The position numbers were made by a program, and so were the translations under genes. DNA of 64,000 nucleotides. It comes from Acetobacter persici JCM 25330. GTDB taxonomy: Bacteria; Pseudomonadota; Alphaproteobacteria; Acetobacterales; Acetobacteraceae. Location of the stretch: NCBI RefSeq assembly GCF_000613905.1, contig NZ_BAJW01000003.1, forward strand, positions 1 to 64,000, given 5' to 3'. Shown piece after piece: positions 44,006 to 54,168 of the stretch (its first letter is position 1; each line of letters begins with the position of its first letter). The notes under the pieces were generated by a model. It was given only the letters and a program-made list of their open reading frames with translations. It ran no database searches and was not told where the DNA came from.

Positions 44006-45226
44006 TTATCTGCCGGTTACTGTGCGGGGAGATGGCTGGAGGAATTTCTCTAAATAGTAAGAGAATTTCCGTTTTTTATAAACGATGTGCGGCACAATGG
44101 CGGATGTGTGGCTTACAACCGGCGTGGCGCTTTCCCGCATGGTCAGGCCTGAAAACTGGTCTCCAATCATCCACGCACCGATGGATGCTGTCACGCCGTT
44201 AATCCGGTGGTCCGCAAAGTCCTGATAGATTTTAGGATAGGCGTTGTAGGTGCCTGCCTCGGCATAGAGGGTTTTTGTGCCCCGCATCATCCGGACATTT
44301 TCACCGCCACGGGCATGAATGGGTTTTTCCACATATGCTGCCGAACTGTGGCGGGTAACGTCCTGCGGGCTGTACCCGGCCGCCAGCAGATTGGGGTGGC
44401 CGGGGTGCCGCTCCCACAGAGCGGGAAGCAGCGCTTTGTTGGAGAGCAGGGCCGTCCATGGCGGGTTGAGAAACGTGCAGTGGCAGGTGTGCAGGTGCCG
44501 AGCGCCCGGATCACGAAACATGAGTTCCCACGGATACATCCGCAGCATGGTGCGGATAATCCGGCCCTGATAAAGGAGTTCTCCGCCCGTGCTGACCTCC
44601 AGATCTTTCAGGTCACAGACCATAGTGGTCAGCCCGGCCTGCTGCGCCCACTGGCTGTAATAAAGGGCGTGTGTCTTGTCCTCAAGATTATCCGGGTAGG
44701 GCACGATGTGGATGGTGGGGCTGATACGCCCCGCCTGCCGCAAGGTGGTGAGGTAAGCCACCAGACGTTCTGACTCTAGCGGCGCGTGGTCATGCGGCTG
44801 GCCACAGTGCTGGTGCCAGAGCGTCTGCATGCGCGTGCTTTCTGGTACGGTGGCCGGGGTGTCCGCATTATATTCAATGAGTCTGGGCTGGCCGCCACAC
44901 CATGCCAGATCAAACCGGCCGATCAGAAACGGATCCTGTCTGCGCCATGAGTCGCGCACAACGTCCTGCGCGCTGCGCGGAATATGGAACGTGTCCAGCC
45001 CGTCTGGCTGCCGGATAATATCCTCCACCAGACTGAGGCACATCTGATGCAGGGTTTGAGCCGTGTGGCGAATCAGGGCGAGGGCAGAGTGATCAAGCTC
45101 ATAACGCACGCTCTCCCGCCACGCTTCGGAGCCATCCTCATTGCGGTAATAGCCGTATCCGATCTGGTCAGCCTGCGTTTTCCAGTCCTGTCTGGCAGTG
45201 GCAGGCACACGGCGAATGTGCGGCAT
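44006..45226 (-). CDS. Glutathionylspermidine synthase-like ATP-grasp protein (YgiC/YjfC family)
   Basis: 406 residues. ATP-grasp motifs: RFDLAWCGGQPRLIEYNADTPA (substrate/ATP region), YVEKPIHARGGENV and the C-terminal SIGAWMIGDQFSGLTMRESA. This fits the C-terminal synthetase family of glutathionylspermidine synthase; bacterial YgiC/YjfC members are peptide-ligase-like with unknown substrates. A small membrane protein follows the pattern of ygiB-ygiC pairs upstream. Confidence 0.85.
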   Translation of the reverse strand: MPHIRRVPATARQDWKTQADQIGYGYYRNEDGSEAWRESVRYELDHSALALIRHTAQTLHQMCLSLVEDIIRQPDGLDTFHIPRSAQDVVRDSWRRQDPFLIGRFDLAWCGGQPRLIEYNADTPATVPESTRMQTLWHQHCGQPHDHAPLESERLVAYLTTLRQAGRISPTIHIVPYPDNLEDKTHALYYSQWAQQAGLTTMVCDLKDLEVSTGGELLYQGRIIRTMLRMYPWELMFRDPGARHLHTCHCTFLNPPWTALLSNKALLPALWERHPGHPNLLAAGYSPQDVTRHSSAAYVEKPIHARGGENVRMMRGTKTLYAEAGTYNAYPKIYQDFADHRINGVTASIGAWMIGDQFSGLTMRESATPVVSHTSAIVPHIVYKKRKFSYYLEKFLQPSPRTVTGR

Positions 45227-45235
45227 CGAGCAGCC

Positions 45236-45565
45236 TTACTCGCCGCCTCCGCCCGCGTGGCCTGCCGCCCCTTCACCAAAGCCTGCATGGCCTGCGGACT
45301 CGGCTTCTGCCTCACCACTATCATGGCCAGATGTGCGTCTGTTCATCCAGTTGGACGAGGTATAAGCCGTTGTGCCTGAGGAATGGCCGTGAGAAGAACA
45401 GGTGTCAGGGCGTTTATCGGGAGACGACTCGCAGGGGTCAGGCTGTGCCGGGTCTGAAGACGCAGAGTGCGTGTGGCGGCTGAGAATACCGAAGAGACCC
45501 AGAATGACCAGAAGTGCTCCGGCAGCAATGCCGAGCAGAGAACCCTTTTTCATTTTTGCTTTCAC
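45236..45565 (-). CDS. Membrane-anchored Ser/Gly-rich protein
   Basis: 109 residues. The N-terminal membrane segment GSLLGIAAGALLVILGLFGIL is followed by a low-complexity His/Ser/Gly-rich tail with two Cys. It is 9 bp upstream of the YgiC-like gene, where DUF1190 (YgiB) partners usually lie, but a DUF1190 match is not clear. Confidence 0.6.
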   Translation of the reverse strand: MKAKMKKGSLLGIAAGALLVILGLFGILSRHTHSASSDPAQPDPCESSPDKRPDTCSSHGHSSGTTAYTSSNWMNRRTSGHDSGEAEAESAGHAGFGEGAAGHAGGGGE

Positions 45566-45648
45566 AACATTTCGAGTGCGGATGAATTTATAGCATGATC
45601 CGTGCTCAGAGCGTGTGATAAAAATATGTGCAAATAAGCCATAAAAAA

Positions 45649-45678
45649 TCAGGGGCTGCGCATGGCAACCCCTGACGG
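45649..45678 (-). terminator. Terminator of the flavodoxin gene
   Basis: On the minus strand TCAGGGG and CCCCTGA arms with a 12-nt loop are followed by T6, about 28 bp after the stop at 45703. Confidence 0.8.
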
Positions 45679-45702
45679 TTTACAGCCGTAAAATAGTCTG
45701 TA

Positions 45703-46260
45703 TCAGGCGGCGGAAAAGCGTGAGGCGACCTCTGCAACGCGCTTGCCGTACAGGATGGCAGTATCCAGATCGCCCTGCGGGATTTCATCCGTGCTGGCGT
45801 CAGCCGGGCTTTGCACCAGCAGGCCGACAGAGCCGCCGAGATTGTTGATATCTGTGCGTTTGGCGGCCTTGGTGTTTGCGGGCGGCAGACCAAGGCTGAC
45901 CCAGATGCCACCATGCTGGGAGGCCAGCGTGTTCAGCCATTCCAGCGTGACGGCTTTATCACCGTTCAGGCTGGCGCTGTTGGTAAAACCTCCGAAAATC
46001 TTGTTTTCCCAGCCACGGGTAAACCAGACTTTTGAGGTTGCATCGGCAAATTTCTTAAACTGCCAGCTTGCATTGCCCATGTAGGTTGGTGCGCCGAAAA
46101 TAATGGCTTTGGCGGTGTTCAGCTTGTCCCATGCGTCTTCCGGGATGTTGCCGTTTTCATCAATGGCAATCAGCGTTGCATTCGCGCCCTGCGCCACATG
46201 TTCAGCAACTTTGCGGGTGTGCCCATAGCCGGAATGGTAGACTACAAAAACGTCAGACAT
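45703..46260 (-). CDS. WrbA-like flavodoxin / NAD(P)H:quinone oxidoreductase
   Basis: 185 residues from MSDVFVVYHSGYGHTRKVAEH, the FMN phosphate-binding loop. IIFGAPTYMGNASWQFKKF and VSLGLPPANT are the other FMN-contacting loops. It probably catalyses two-electron quinone reduction in the cytosol. An upstream in-frame part to 46317 is less likely translated. Not a classical full WrbA by length, so no symbol is given. Confidence 0.85.
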   Translation of the reverse strand: MSDVFVVYHSGYGHTRKVAEHVAQGANATLIAIDENGNIPEDAWDKLNTAKAIIFGAPTYMGNASWQFKKFADATSKVWFTRGWENKIFGGFTNSASLNGDKAVTLEWLNTLASQHGGIWVSLGLPPANTKAAKRTDINNLGGSVGLLVQSPADASTDEIPQGDLDTAILYGKRVAEVASRFSAA

Positions 46261-46400
46261 GCTTTTTGACCCTTTATCAGAAGGGGCCGCGCTGGCGGCC
46301 TGTTTGTCACTGGTCAAACCACCATGCCATCAGGGTCAGGGTGCGATAAGAACCGTTCTGGAGATGTCATCTCCAACTGAGGGAGTGAGATAGCATCTGG

Positions 46401-47492
46401 TTAGGCGGAAGGCGCGGGGATGTTCCGTTGCCGCCATGCGCGGGGCGAGAGGCCGCTCCATTTCCGGAAAGCGCGACTGAAGGCGCTTGTTTCCGTATAG
46501 GCCAGCGTGCGGGCAATGGCGCTGATGTCATAGGCTGGCATGGCCAGATAGCGCAGGGCTTCCGCATACCGGGTCTCTTCTAGCAGAACGGAATAGGAGA
46601 GATTACGCTGTGCGAGTCTGCGTTGCAGGGTCCAGTGCGGTAGATTCATCCGTGTGGCGATGTCCGGGAGTTCACTATGGCCTCCTTCAAGAGCAGCGCG
46701 GATATGCCGCACAACCTGTTCTTTAAGGGGCAGGTCCGGGGCCGCCAGATCGGGCCTGCTACGGGCAAGGGAGATCAGGGAGGAGCGGATCACGTCCAGC
46801 ATGCCGCTGTTCGCGTCCGGCATCGCGCGGTCCATGCCCGTTTTACGGAAGACCAGCGCATTGGTCGGGCACTGGAAGCGGATATCTGCCTGAAAAGCCT
46901 GCCGGTGCTCTTCCGCCTGTTCGGGTTGAGGATGTTCAAACTGCACCTCTTCCGGCGCCCAGTCCGGGCCTAGCGCATGGCGCAGAATGTTGCAGAACAT
47001 GCCCATGGTCAGTTCCGCATCATGGCGGCGGGTCAGAATGGACGGGTCCCGGATGGCATATTCCAGCCGGAGCAGGTCTCCGTGCTGCACAAAGCGGGTT
47101 TCCGTCCGGGCCTGATGATACATGAAATGCGCGGCGAGATTTTGCAGCGCATCTGAGACAGTAGGGGAGAGCAGGGCAACATAGCCGATCAGCCCCAGAT
47201 GCCGTGGATCAAACTGCTGGCCGAACCGCAGGCCGATATTGCCGTCCTGTGTCTCGGCCGCTGCTTCATGAAACAGGCGACAATACGCCCCGAGGTCCAA
47301 GGCATCGGTCGGCAGGGAAAACTGGCGGGTAGACAGGCCCGCGCGCCCGGCAATGCGGTCTATATCCCCGCCACGGTCCTGCATGAAGCGTTCCACGCCA
47401 CATGCGGCCGCAGCGAGAACGCTGGCGTTTTCTCCTGTGCCGGAAGGGTGGGGCATCATATCCTCAACAAAGCGGAGTGCGGTGTTTATCAT
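46401..47492 (-). CDS. AraC-family regulator (Arabinose_bd/OruR type), divergent from eut
   Basis: 363 residues. The N-terminal effector domain (about 30-210) is of the AraC-type arabinose-binding fold. The C-terminal double HTH reads PDIATRMNLPHWTLQRRLAQ and SAIARTLAYTETSAFSRAFRKWSG. Divergent from eutB across 166 bp, it is the likely ethanolamine-responsive activator. Confidence 0.85.
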   Translation of the reverse strand: MINTALRFVEDMMPHPSGTGENASVLAAAACGVERFMQDRGGDIDRIAGRAGLSTRQFSLPTDALDLGAYCRLFHEAAAETQDGNIGLRFGQQFDPRHLGLIGYVALLSPTVSDALQNLAAHFMYHQARTETRFVQHGDLLRLEYAIRDPSILTRRHDAELTMGMFCNILRHALGPDWAPEEVQFEHPQPEQAEEHRQAFQADIRFQCPTNALVFRKTGMDRAMPDANSGMLDVIRSSLISLARSRPDLAAPDLPLKEQVVRHIRAALEGGHSELPDIATRMNLPHWTLQRRLAQRNLSYSVLLEETRYAEALRYLAMPAYDISAIARTLAYTETSAFSRAFRKWSGLSPRAWRQRNIPAPSA

Positions 47493-47658
47493 TCTGAACG
47501 TTGTAAAGTGTCAAAAGTTTGTTGGGATCGGTCAAGTCAGTACGCGCGCAGCTCAGCTATCATTTCAGTATCGAACGAAAATAAAACCAGTCGGGCAGGA
47601 CGCCGGATCTTGTAAAAGGCCGGGCAGAGTGCCGAACGGGATCGGGAGGCACGCCAAT

Positions 47659-49040
47659 ATGGGGTTTCAGTATAGTCTTGGCGGTGAACACTATGTGTTT
47701 GACGATCTGAAGACACTCATGGCGATCGCCTCTCCCGTGCGGTCAGGCGATGAACTGGCCGGGCTCGCCGCAACCTCAGACAGGCAGCGTATTGCGGCCC
47801 GGCACGCGCTGGCCGATGTGCCGCTTGATCTTTTTGTCCGCACAGACTGATCCCTTATGAGGCTGATGACGTCACCCGTCTGATTATGGATACGCAAGAC
47901 AAGGCGGCATTTGTCCCCTTTGCCTCCATGACGGTAGGAGACCTGCGGAACTGGCTGTTGTCTGATGACGCAACGCCTGCGGCATTGCGCGCTGCGGCAC
48001 CCGGCTTTACGCCGGAAATGGCGGCAGCAGTCAGCAAGATTATGCGCAATCAGGATCTGATGAGTGCCGCGCGCAAAATGCGTGTGGTCACGCGCTTCCG
48101 TAACACAATCGGGCTGGAAGGCTGTCTGGCGTCGCGCCTGCAACCGAACCACCCTACGGATGATCTCAAAGGGATTGCCGCTTCCACGCTGGATGGTCTG
48201 CTCTATGGTATGGGAGATGCCGTCATTGGCATCAACCCCGCGACTGACAGTGTCGCGAACGGTCTGGCCCTGCTGGACATGCTGGATCATGCGCGCTGCC
48301 GCTATGATATTCCAACGCAGACCTGTGTGCTGACACATGTGACCAACACGCTTGAGATCATGAACAAGGGCGGTGCGGTGGATCTGGTGTTTCAGTCCAT
48401 TGCAGGGACGCAGAAAGCCAATGAAGGTTTTGGCGTCACGCTGGAGATTTTAAAAGAGGCGCATGAGGCCGCTCTTTCGCTCAAACGCGGCACGGTGGGT
48501 GATAACGTGATGTATTTTGAGACAGGGCAGGGAGCAGCCCTGTCTGCGGAGGCGCATCACGGGCTGGACCAGCAGACGGTGGAAACACGCGCTTATGCCG
48601 TGGCCCGTGCGTTCCGCCCCCTGCTGGTAAATACAGTCGTTGGCTTTATCGGCCCGGAATATCTGTATGATGGCAAACAGATTATCCGTGCCGGGCTGGA
48701 AGACCATTTCTGCGCCAAGCTGCTGGGTGTGCCGATGGGGTGTGATGCCTGTTACACCAACCATGCCGAGGCGGATCAGGATGATATGGACAATCTGATG
48801 GTGCTGCTGGGGGCTGCGGGAATTACCTTCCTGATTGGCGTGCCCGGTGCGGATGATATCATGCTGAATTACCAGAGCCTGTCTTTTCACGATATTCTGA
48901 CCCTGCGCAGTATGCTCAATCTGCGGCCTGCGCCCGAATTTGCGGCGTGGCTGGAACAGATGGGCCTGTTTGAGCCACAGTCCGGCCGCATGCTGGAACT
49001 TGCCCCGCACCAGACGCGCCTTGCGCAGCTTGTGGGCTGA
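47659..49040 (+). CDS. eutB: Ethanolamine ammonia-lyase large subunit (frameshifted)
   Basis: Start MGFQYSLGGEHYVFDDLKTL at 47659 after GGGAGG. The frame breaks near 47843 (FVRTD then IPYEADDVTRLIMDTQD); one base repairs it. Diagnostic segments include TRFRNTIGLEGCLASRLQPNHP, IGINPATDSV and FIGPEYLYDGKQIIRAGLEDHF. The enzyme converts ethanolamine to acetaldehyde and ammonia with adenosylcobalamin, together with EutC. Confidence 0.93.
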
Positions 49041-49044
49041 CATC

Positions 49045-49857
49045 ATGACAAAAAAACCTGTTTTTCCTTCTGAGAACACAGAGACCAGACCGGATGTCTG
49101 GCAGGATCTGCGCGCTCTCACGCGGGCGCGGATTGGTCTGGGCCGAAGCGGGAATGCGCAACGCACTTCTGATGTTTTGACGTTTCAGGCCGCCCATGCG
49201 CAGGCGCGGGATGCTGTGCATACACCGCTGGATGTGCAGGCCATGCTGGCGCAGATGAACGGCATGCCCTGCCTGTGTGTCCGCAGCCGTGCGGATGACC
49301 GACCGACATATCTGCGCAGGCCCGATCTGGGCCGCAGACTGGCGCCGGAAAGTCTGTCCTTTTTACAAAAAGGCGAATGGGATGTTGTGTTTGTTGCAGC
49401 AGATGGACTGTCTTCCGTGGCAACGCAGAAGGGCGCTATTCCGTTGTTCCGGGCGATGCTGCCACGGCTGAAAGACTGGCGGATTGCGCCGCTGGTCATT
49501 GCCACACAGGGGCGTGTGGCTCTGGGGGATGAAATTGCCTCGGCCCTTGGCGCCCGCATGGTTGTGATGATGATTGGTGAGCGCCCCGGCCTGAGTGTGG
49601 CCGACAGCATGGGCGTTTATCTGACATATGCGCCCTATGTGGGGTGCCCGGATTCCGCCCGGAACTGCCTTTCCAATATTCATCCGCACGGGCTGCCGAC
49701 CTCGGGAGCCGCCGACAAACTGGCATGGCTGATGAAGGAAGCCATGCGGATGCAGTTGACAGGGGTTGGCCTGAAAGATGCCGCACCGGACTGCACCTCT
49801 TCTGACACGCTTTCTGAAAGCTCCCTTCCTGCCATAGTAAAGGACCAGCACGTATGA
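49045..49857 (+). CDS. eutC: Ethanolamine ammonia-lyase small subunit
   Basis: 270 residues from ATG 49045. LRALTRARIGLGRSGNAQRT, the cobalamin-side segment GDEIASALGARMVVMMIGERPGLS and CPDSARNCLSNIHPHGL identify EutC. It starts 4 bp after eutB and overlaps the permease start. No microcompartment or eutA genes are nearby, so the acetaldehyde would be handled by host enzymes. Confidence 0.93.
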   Translation: MTKKPVFPSENTETRPDVWQDLRALTRARIGLGRSGNAQRTSDVLTFQAAHAQARDAVHTPLDVQAMLAQMNGMPCLCVRSRADDRPTYLRRPDLGRRLAPESLSFLQKGEWDVVFVAADGLSSVATQKGAIPLFRAMLPRLKDWRIAPLVIATQGRVALGDEIASALGARMVVMMIGERPGLSVADSMGVYLTYAPYVGCPDSARNCLSNIHPHGLPTSGAADKLAWLMKEAMRMQLTGVGLKDAAPDCTSSDTLSESSLPAIVKDQHV

Positions 49858-51199
49858 GCCAGAACCCCACCCATCTGCATAAAACACTGGGGGCGTTCCA
49901 CCTGTGGGGCATTGCCGTCGGGCTGGTGATTTCTGGCGAATATTTTGGCTGGAGTTACGGGTGGGCCACGGCGGGCACGCTCGGCTTTCTGGTCGCTACT
50001 GTTTTTGTGGCGGTGATTTATACGGCTTTTATCTTCAGTTTTACAGAACTGACCTGCGCCATTCCGCAGGCTGGCGGCCCGTTTACCTATAGCTCGCGCG
50101 CTCTTGGCCGCTGGGGCGGGCTGATTGTCGGGCTGGCGACACTGGTGGAATTCATTTTTGCACCTCCCGCCATTGCTCTGGCCATCGGGGCTTATCTGAA
50201 CGTGCAATTTCCGGGGCTTTCACCAAAAGTGGCGGCCTGTGGCGCGTATCTGGTGTTCATGACGCTGAACATTGTTGGCGTGCATATTGCAGCAACCTTT
50301 GAACTTTTTATTACCATAGCAGCCATTATTGAACTGCTTGTGTTTATGGGCGTCGTGGCTCCGGCCTTTTCATGGCAGAATTTTACCCAGAACGGTTGGG
50401 GTGTTGCGCCCCATTTTGGCTGGGAAGCTATGGGAGGCATTTTTGCTGCAATCCCGTTTGCAATCTGGTTCTTTCTGGCCATTGAAGGCGTGGCCATGGC
50501 GGCTGAGGAAGCAAAAGACCCCAGACGCGCTATTCCGGTGGCCTATATTGCCGGGGTGCTGACGCTTGTTTCTCTGGCTTTTGGTGTCATGCTGTTTGCC
50601 GGGGTGTGGGGGACTGGCGGACTCTGGCTAACCTGAATGACCCTCTGCCGCAGGCCATGAAGCAGGTGGTGGGCAGCCATAGCGGCTGGCTGCACATGCT
50701 GGTCTGGCTGGGGCTGTTCGGGCTGGTGGCGTCCCTGCACGGGATTATCATGGGGTATGCACGGCAGATTTTTGCGCTGGCCCGTGCGGGCTTCCTGCCG
50801 AAGGTGCTGGGGCGGCTGCACCCCCGGTTTCAGACACCGTATATGGCAACCATTGCCGGAGGGGTCATCGGCATCGCGGCCATTTTCTCGGATGATGTTA
50901 TTTCCATCAACGGGCAGTCGCTCACCGCGACGCTGGTCACGATGTCGGTCTTCGGGGCGCTGACCATGTATGTGCTGAGCATGATCAGCCTGTTCCGCCT
51001 GCGCCGCACGGAGCCTGACCTGCACCGCTCGTACCGTGCGCCGTTTTACCCTGTTCTGCCCGCTGTTGCGCTGGTGGGGGCGCTGATCGCACTGGTGGCC
51101 GTCATTGCCTGCAACGGCACAATTTTCTGCCTTTATCTGGGCTTTATGGTCGTGCTGTCTGTTCTGTTCATGGCTCTGTCCAGAAAACAGCCGGTTTAA
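49854..51199 (+). CDS. eat: APC-family ethanolamine permease (frameshifted)
   Basis: Twelve hydrophobic segments are spread over two frames. LGAFHLWGIAVGLVISGEYFGWSYG is the typical first helix of ethanolamine permeases, and ELTCAIPQAGGPFTYSSRALG and EEAKDPRRAIPVAYI are APC landmarks. The frame shifts near 50620 (GTGG then DWRTLANLNDPLPQAM). Overlap with eutC supports ethanolamine as substrate. Confidence 0.85.
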
Positions 51200-51256
51200 G
51201 AATGTGATCAGATCATGTTTTGTGAGCCGGGTATTTTCAGGAGCGGACGCAGGCAG

Positions 51257-52774
51257 ATGGTAACGCACACCACACTCAGACGGGTTTCTCTGGTGTCTTT
51301 GCTGCTGATGGGCTGCGCTGTGCTGTCTCCGCTCTCCCATGCAGACTCAACCGGGCATCCGGCAGGGGTGCGGGCCTCCGTGCCCAAAAAGCGGGTGCAG
51401 CCGGGCAGCGTGCAAAAGCCGGTCTCCCAATCGCTGGCCGCGCAAAAACCCGCCGCGCCCCCGCCTGCTGCCTTGCCGGAAATTGCACCCGCTGCGGCCA
51501 TGCAGGAGGATATGCCTAAACTGCATGTGGGGAATCTGTTCCACCCAAAGCCCGGCGATAAACTGTCATACTGGGATGGGCTTGAGGGGCATCTGAGTAT
51601 CGAGGCCGGGATTGCAGGCAACCCGTGGACCCGCTCTGGCAGAAACTTTGGCCAGTTCTATACGGACCGCGCCAATACCGTCACGCTCAACCAGATTATG
51701 GGGTCTCTCTCGCATCCCGTCACCAGTGTGGGGGGCGGGTATGGCATCGGCTTTGTGCTGGAAGCCATGTACGGCTCGGATGCCCGGTTTGACCCGACCA
51801 TTGGCATGGGGTCCGGCTCACTGAACAGCCTGTATCAGTGGGCGCCCACGCAGGCGCATCTGGATGTGCATCTGCCCTGGCTGTTCCGGCACGGGATTGA
51901 TGTGCAGATGGGGCAGATGTACGGACTGATGGGGGTGGAGGGCACTCCGGCGCAGGCGCGTCCGTTCTATACGTTCAATTATGCCTCGGACTATATCGTG
52001 CCGTTTGAAACCGTCGGCATTGTCGCCACCATGCATCTGGCAAAACATACGGACTGGATTGTGGGGATTGATGCCGGGAATTCCACAACATTCGGGCGCT
52101 CGGGCAACAATAATAAACCCAAAGGCTATTTCGGTTTTACGTTCAATCATCTTCTGGACGGCAGGCTGGATGTGCATGCCATTGGGCATTTTGGCCCGCA
52201 GGGGAACAACAGCCGCGCCGTGACCTCACCAGATGGATGGACAAGTGCCGGGGCCGGCCCGCAAGCCAACCGGAAGATGCAGTATAACGGTAACCTGATG
52301 GCGGCGTATCATGTGAACAAGGCCGTGACCGTCACGGTCGATGGGGTCTATCTGCATGATGATCTGTCTCATGATGATGCCTATGGCGTGTCCACCTATC
52401 TGGCGTGGGCCATTCATCCCTGGCTGACGCTCAATGCCCGTGGTGAAATTTTCCGGGACAATACGGGCGCAATCATCGCGCAATATGCCAGCTTTACGTC
52501 CTACACACGTTCCCTCAGCAACCAGACTTATCCTTATTATGTAGCGCCCCCCACGACGTACGGGGCGCTGACGGTCGGGGTTTCCTACCAGCCGCAATTT
52601 ATCAATAAGCGTCTTGGTCTTGGCTCTCTGACCATCCGGCCGGAAATCCGTCTGGATAAATCACTGAATGGCACGCATCCGTTTAATCAGGCAGGCACGG
52701 TCTCTCATCCGGTGGTCAATAATGGCACCAGCAACATGCTGTGGTTCAGTTGTGATGCCACATGGGCTTTTTAA
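51257..52774 (+). CDS. Outer-membrane beta-barrel porin (BBP2/OmpL-like)
   Basis: About 505 residues from MVTHTTLRRVSLVSLLLMGC, with a signal peptide cleaved near SHADS. A Pro/Ala/Lys-rich linker (about 25-95) precedes a beta-barrel of alternating strands ending in WFSCDATWAF with a terminal Phe. GYFGFTFNHLLDGRLDVHAIGHFG and PWLTLNARGEIFRDN match the putative beta-barrel porin 2 family. Downstream of the permease, so it may admit ethanolamine or amines. Ends just before a riboflavin riboswitch. Confidence 0.78.
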   Translation: MVTHTTLRRVSLVSLLLMGCAVLSPLSHADSTGHPAGVRASVPKKRVQPGSVQKPVSQSLAAQKPAAPPPAALPEIAPAAAMQEDMPKLHVGNLFHPKPGDKLSYWDGLEGHLSIEAGIAGNPWTRSGRNFGQFYTDRANTVTLNQIMGSLSHPVTSVGGGYGIGFVLEAMYGSDARFDPTIGMGSGSLNSLYQWAPTQAHLDVHLPWLFRHGIDVQMGQMYGLMGVEGTPAQARPFYTFNYASDYIVPFETVGIVATMHLAKHTDWIVGIDAGNSTTFGRSGNNNKPKGYFGFTFNHLLDGRLDVHAIGHFGPQGNNSRAVTSPDGWTSAGAGPQANRKMQYNGNLMAAYHVNKAVTVTVDGVYLHDDLSHDDAYGVSTYLAWAIHPWLTLNARGEIFRDNTGAIIAQYASFTSYTRSLSNQTYPYYVAPPTTYGALTVGVSYQPQFINKRLGLGSLTIRPEIRLDKSLNGTHPFNQAGTVSHPVVNNGTSNMLWFSCDATWAF

Positions 52775-52895
52775 AAACTGGATGATACGCCAGACCTCAC
52801 GCAGACTTTTGGTCTGCTCTGTGTGCATTGTCTCTTGCAAGCCGGGCGTATTCACCCCATCATAATAAACGCGGTTGTCTTGTGTGCAGCCGTGA

Positions 52896-53036
52896 CGTTC
52901 TCAGGGCAGGGTGAAACTCCCTACCGGCGGTAAGTAACGGTTTTCCGTTATAAGCCCGCGAGCGCCTGCTTCGGCAGGGTCAGCAGATCCGGTGTAATTC
53001 CGGAGCCGACGGTTACAGTCCGGATGAGAGAGAACG
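52896..53036 (+). promoter_or_regulatory. FMN riboswitch (RFN element)
   Basis: P1 is GTTCTC (52897) with GAGAGAAC (53028-53035). Conserved core parts are AGGGCAGGGTGAAACTCCCTACCGGCGGTA split over two arms, AGCCCGCGAGCG, TCAGCAGATCCGGTG and GCCGACGGTTACAGTCCGGATG. It should repress the rib operon when FMN is abundant. It lies about 100 bp upstream of ribD. Confidence 0.95.
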
Positions 53037-53134
53037 GTGCAGACCTTTGGGTCTCCGCGTCTGGTGCGGAGGCGCAAGGGGTGACCTCTGCTATCTGCCC
53101 TGAGTCTGTCTGGTAAGATGTTTTGGGCAGATAG

Positions 53135-54166
53135 GTGCAGGGTGTGACGCAAAACCCTTCAGACATGATGCCGGACTGTGTGGCGCGGGCCTTTGAGGCT
53201 GCGATTGCAGACGCATGGCGGTTTGTGGGCCAGACGGCGCCCAACCCGGCGGTTGGCTGCACGCTGCTGGATGAGGCCGGGGGCGTGCTGATGGTGGCGG
53301 CCCACCACCGGGCGGGGCAGCTCCATGCGGAACGTCTGGCGCTGGAACAGGCGAAGCAGGCCGGGGTGTTTGACCGGGTGCATACGGCGGTTGTCACGCT
53401 TGAACCCTGTAACCACACAGGCCGCACTCGCCCCTGCACGGAAGCGCTGCTGGAGTCTCCGGTTAAAACGGTCTTGATTGGCTGCCCGGACCCTAATCCC
53501 CATGTGGTCGGGGGCGGCGCTGCTACGCTCATAAAAGCGGGCGTTACGGTGCGCTGGCTGGCGGAAAGCCCGAACGGGGCAGACCTTGCCGCCCGATGCC
53601 GTGCACTGCTGGCTCCGTTTGCCATGCGTATGACGCAGGGGCGGCCGTGGATCACGGTGAAACAGGCGCTGGATCAGCAGGGCAGTATGGTGCCGCCCGC
53701 CGGGCAGACAACCTTCACCACGCCAGACTCGCTCCGGTTTGCCCATGCCCTGCGGCGTGCGACCGATCTGGTTATTACCGGCACCGGGACAGTGGTGGCT
53801 GATAACCCCTCTTTCACGGTGCGGCATGTGCCCGACCATGCGGAGCGCCGCAGAACTCTGGTTGTGTGCGGGCAGCAGGCCCATGTGCCCGGATCGTGGC
53901 TGGAGCAGGCTCGCACGCGCTTTGATGTGCTGTTCTGCCCAGACCTTAAGGGGCTGCCTGCTCTGCTGGCTGAAACTCCGGCTTTGTGGGCCATGGTGGA
54001 AGCAGGCCCCACGCTGCTGGCCGCTCTGCGGGCGCAGACTATGTGGGATGACTGGCTGACCATTCGTCAGGACGCGCAGGGCGCGGACCATTTTTCCGTT
54101 TCAACCCGTCATGCAACAACGCCGCTCGCTCTGTTTCCGGAGTGGGCACGGTGCGCTGAGGAGTAA
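53135..54166 (+). CDS. ribD: Bifunctional riboflavin deaminase/reductase RibD
   Basis: 343 residues. The deaminase part has HAERLALEQAKQAG and the zinc motif TLEPCNHTGRTRPCTEAL. The reductase part has PWITVKQALDQQG and TGTGTVVADNPSFTVR. It makes 5-amino-6-ribitylaminouracil phosphate. The start is uncertain (GTG 53135 or 53144, or ATG 53165). First gene behind the riboswitch, intact. Confidence 0.93.
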   Translation: MQGVTQNPSDMMPDCVARAFEAAIADAWRFVGQTAPNPAVGCTLLDEAGGVLMVAAHHRAGQLHAERLALEQAKQAGVFDRVHTAVVTLEPCNHTGRTRPCTEALLESPVKTVLIGCPDPNPHVVGGGAATLIKAGVTVRWLAESPNGADLAARCRALLAPFAMRMTQGRPWITVKQALDQQGSMVPPAGQTTFTTPDSLRFAHALRRATDLVITGTGTVVADNPSFTVRHVPDHAERRRTLVVCGQQAHVPGSWLEQARTRFDVLFCPDLKGLPALLAETPALWAMVEAGPTLLAALRAQTMWDDWLTIRQDAQGADHFSVSTRHATTPLALFPEWARCAEE

Positions 54167-54168
54167 CC

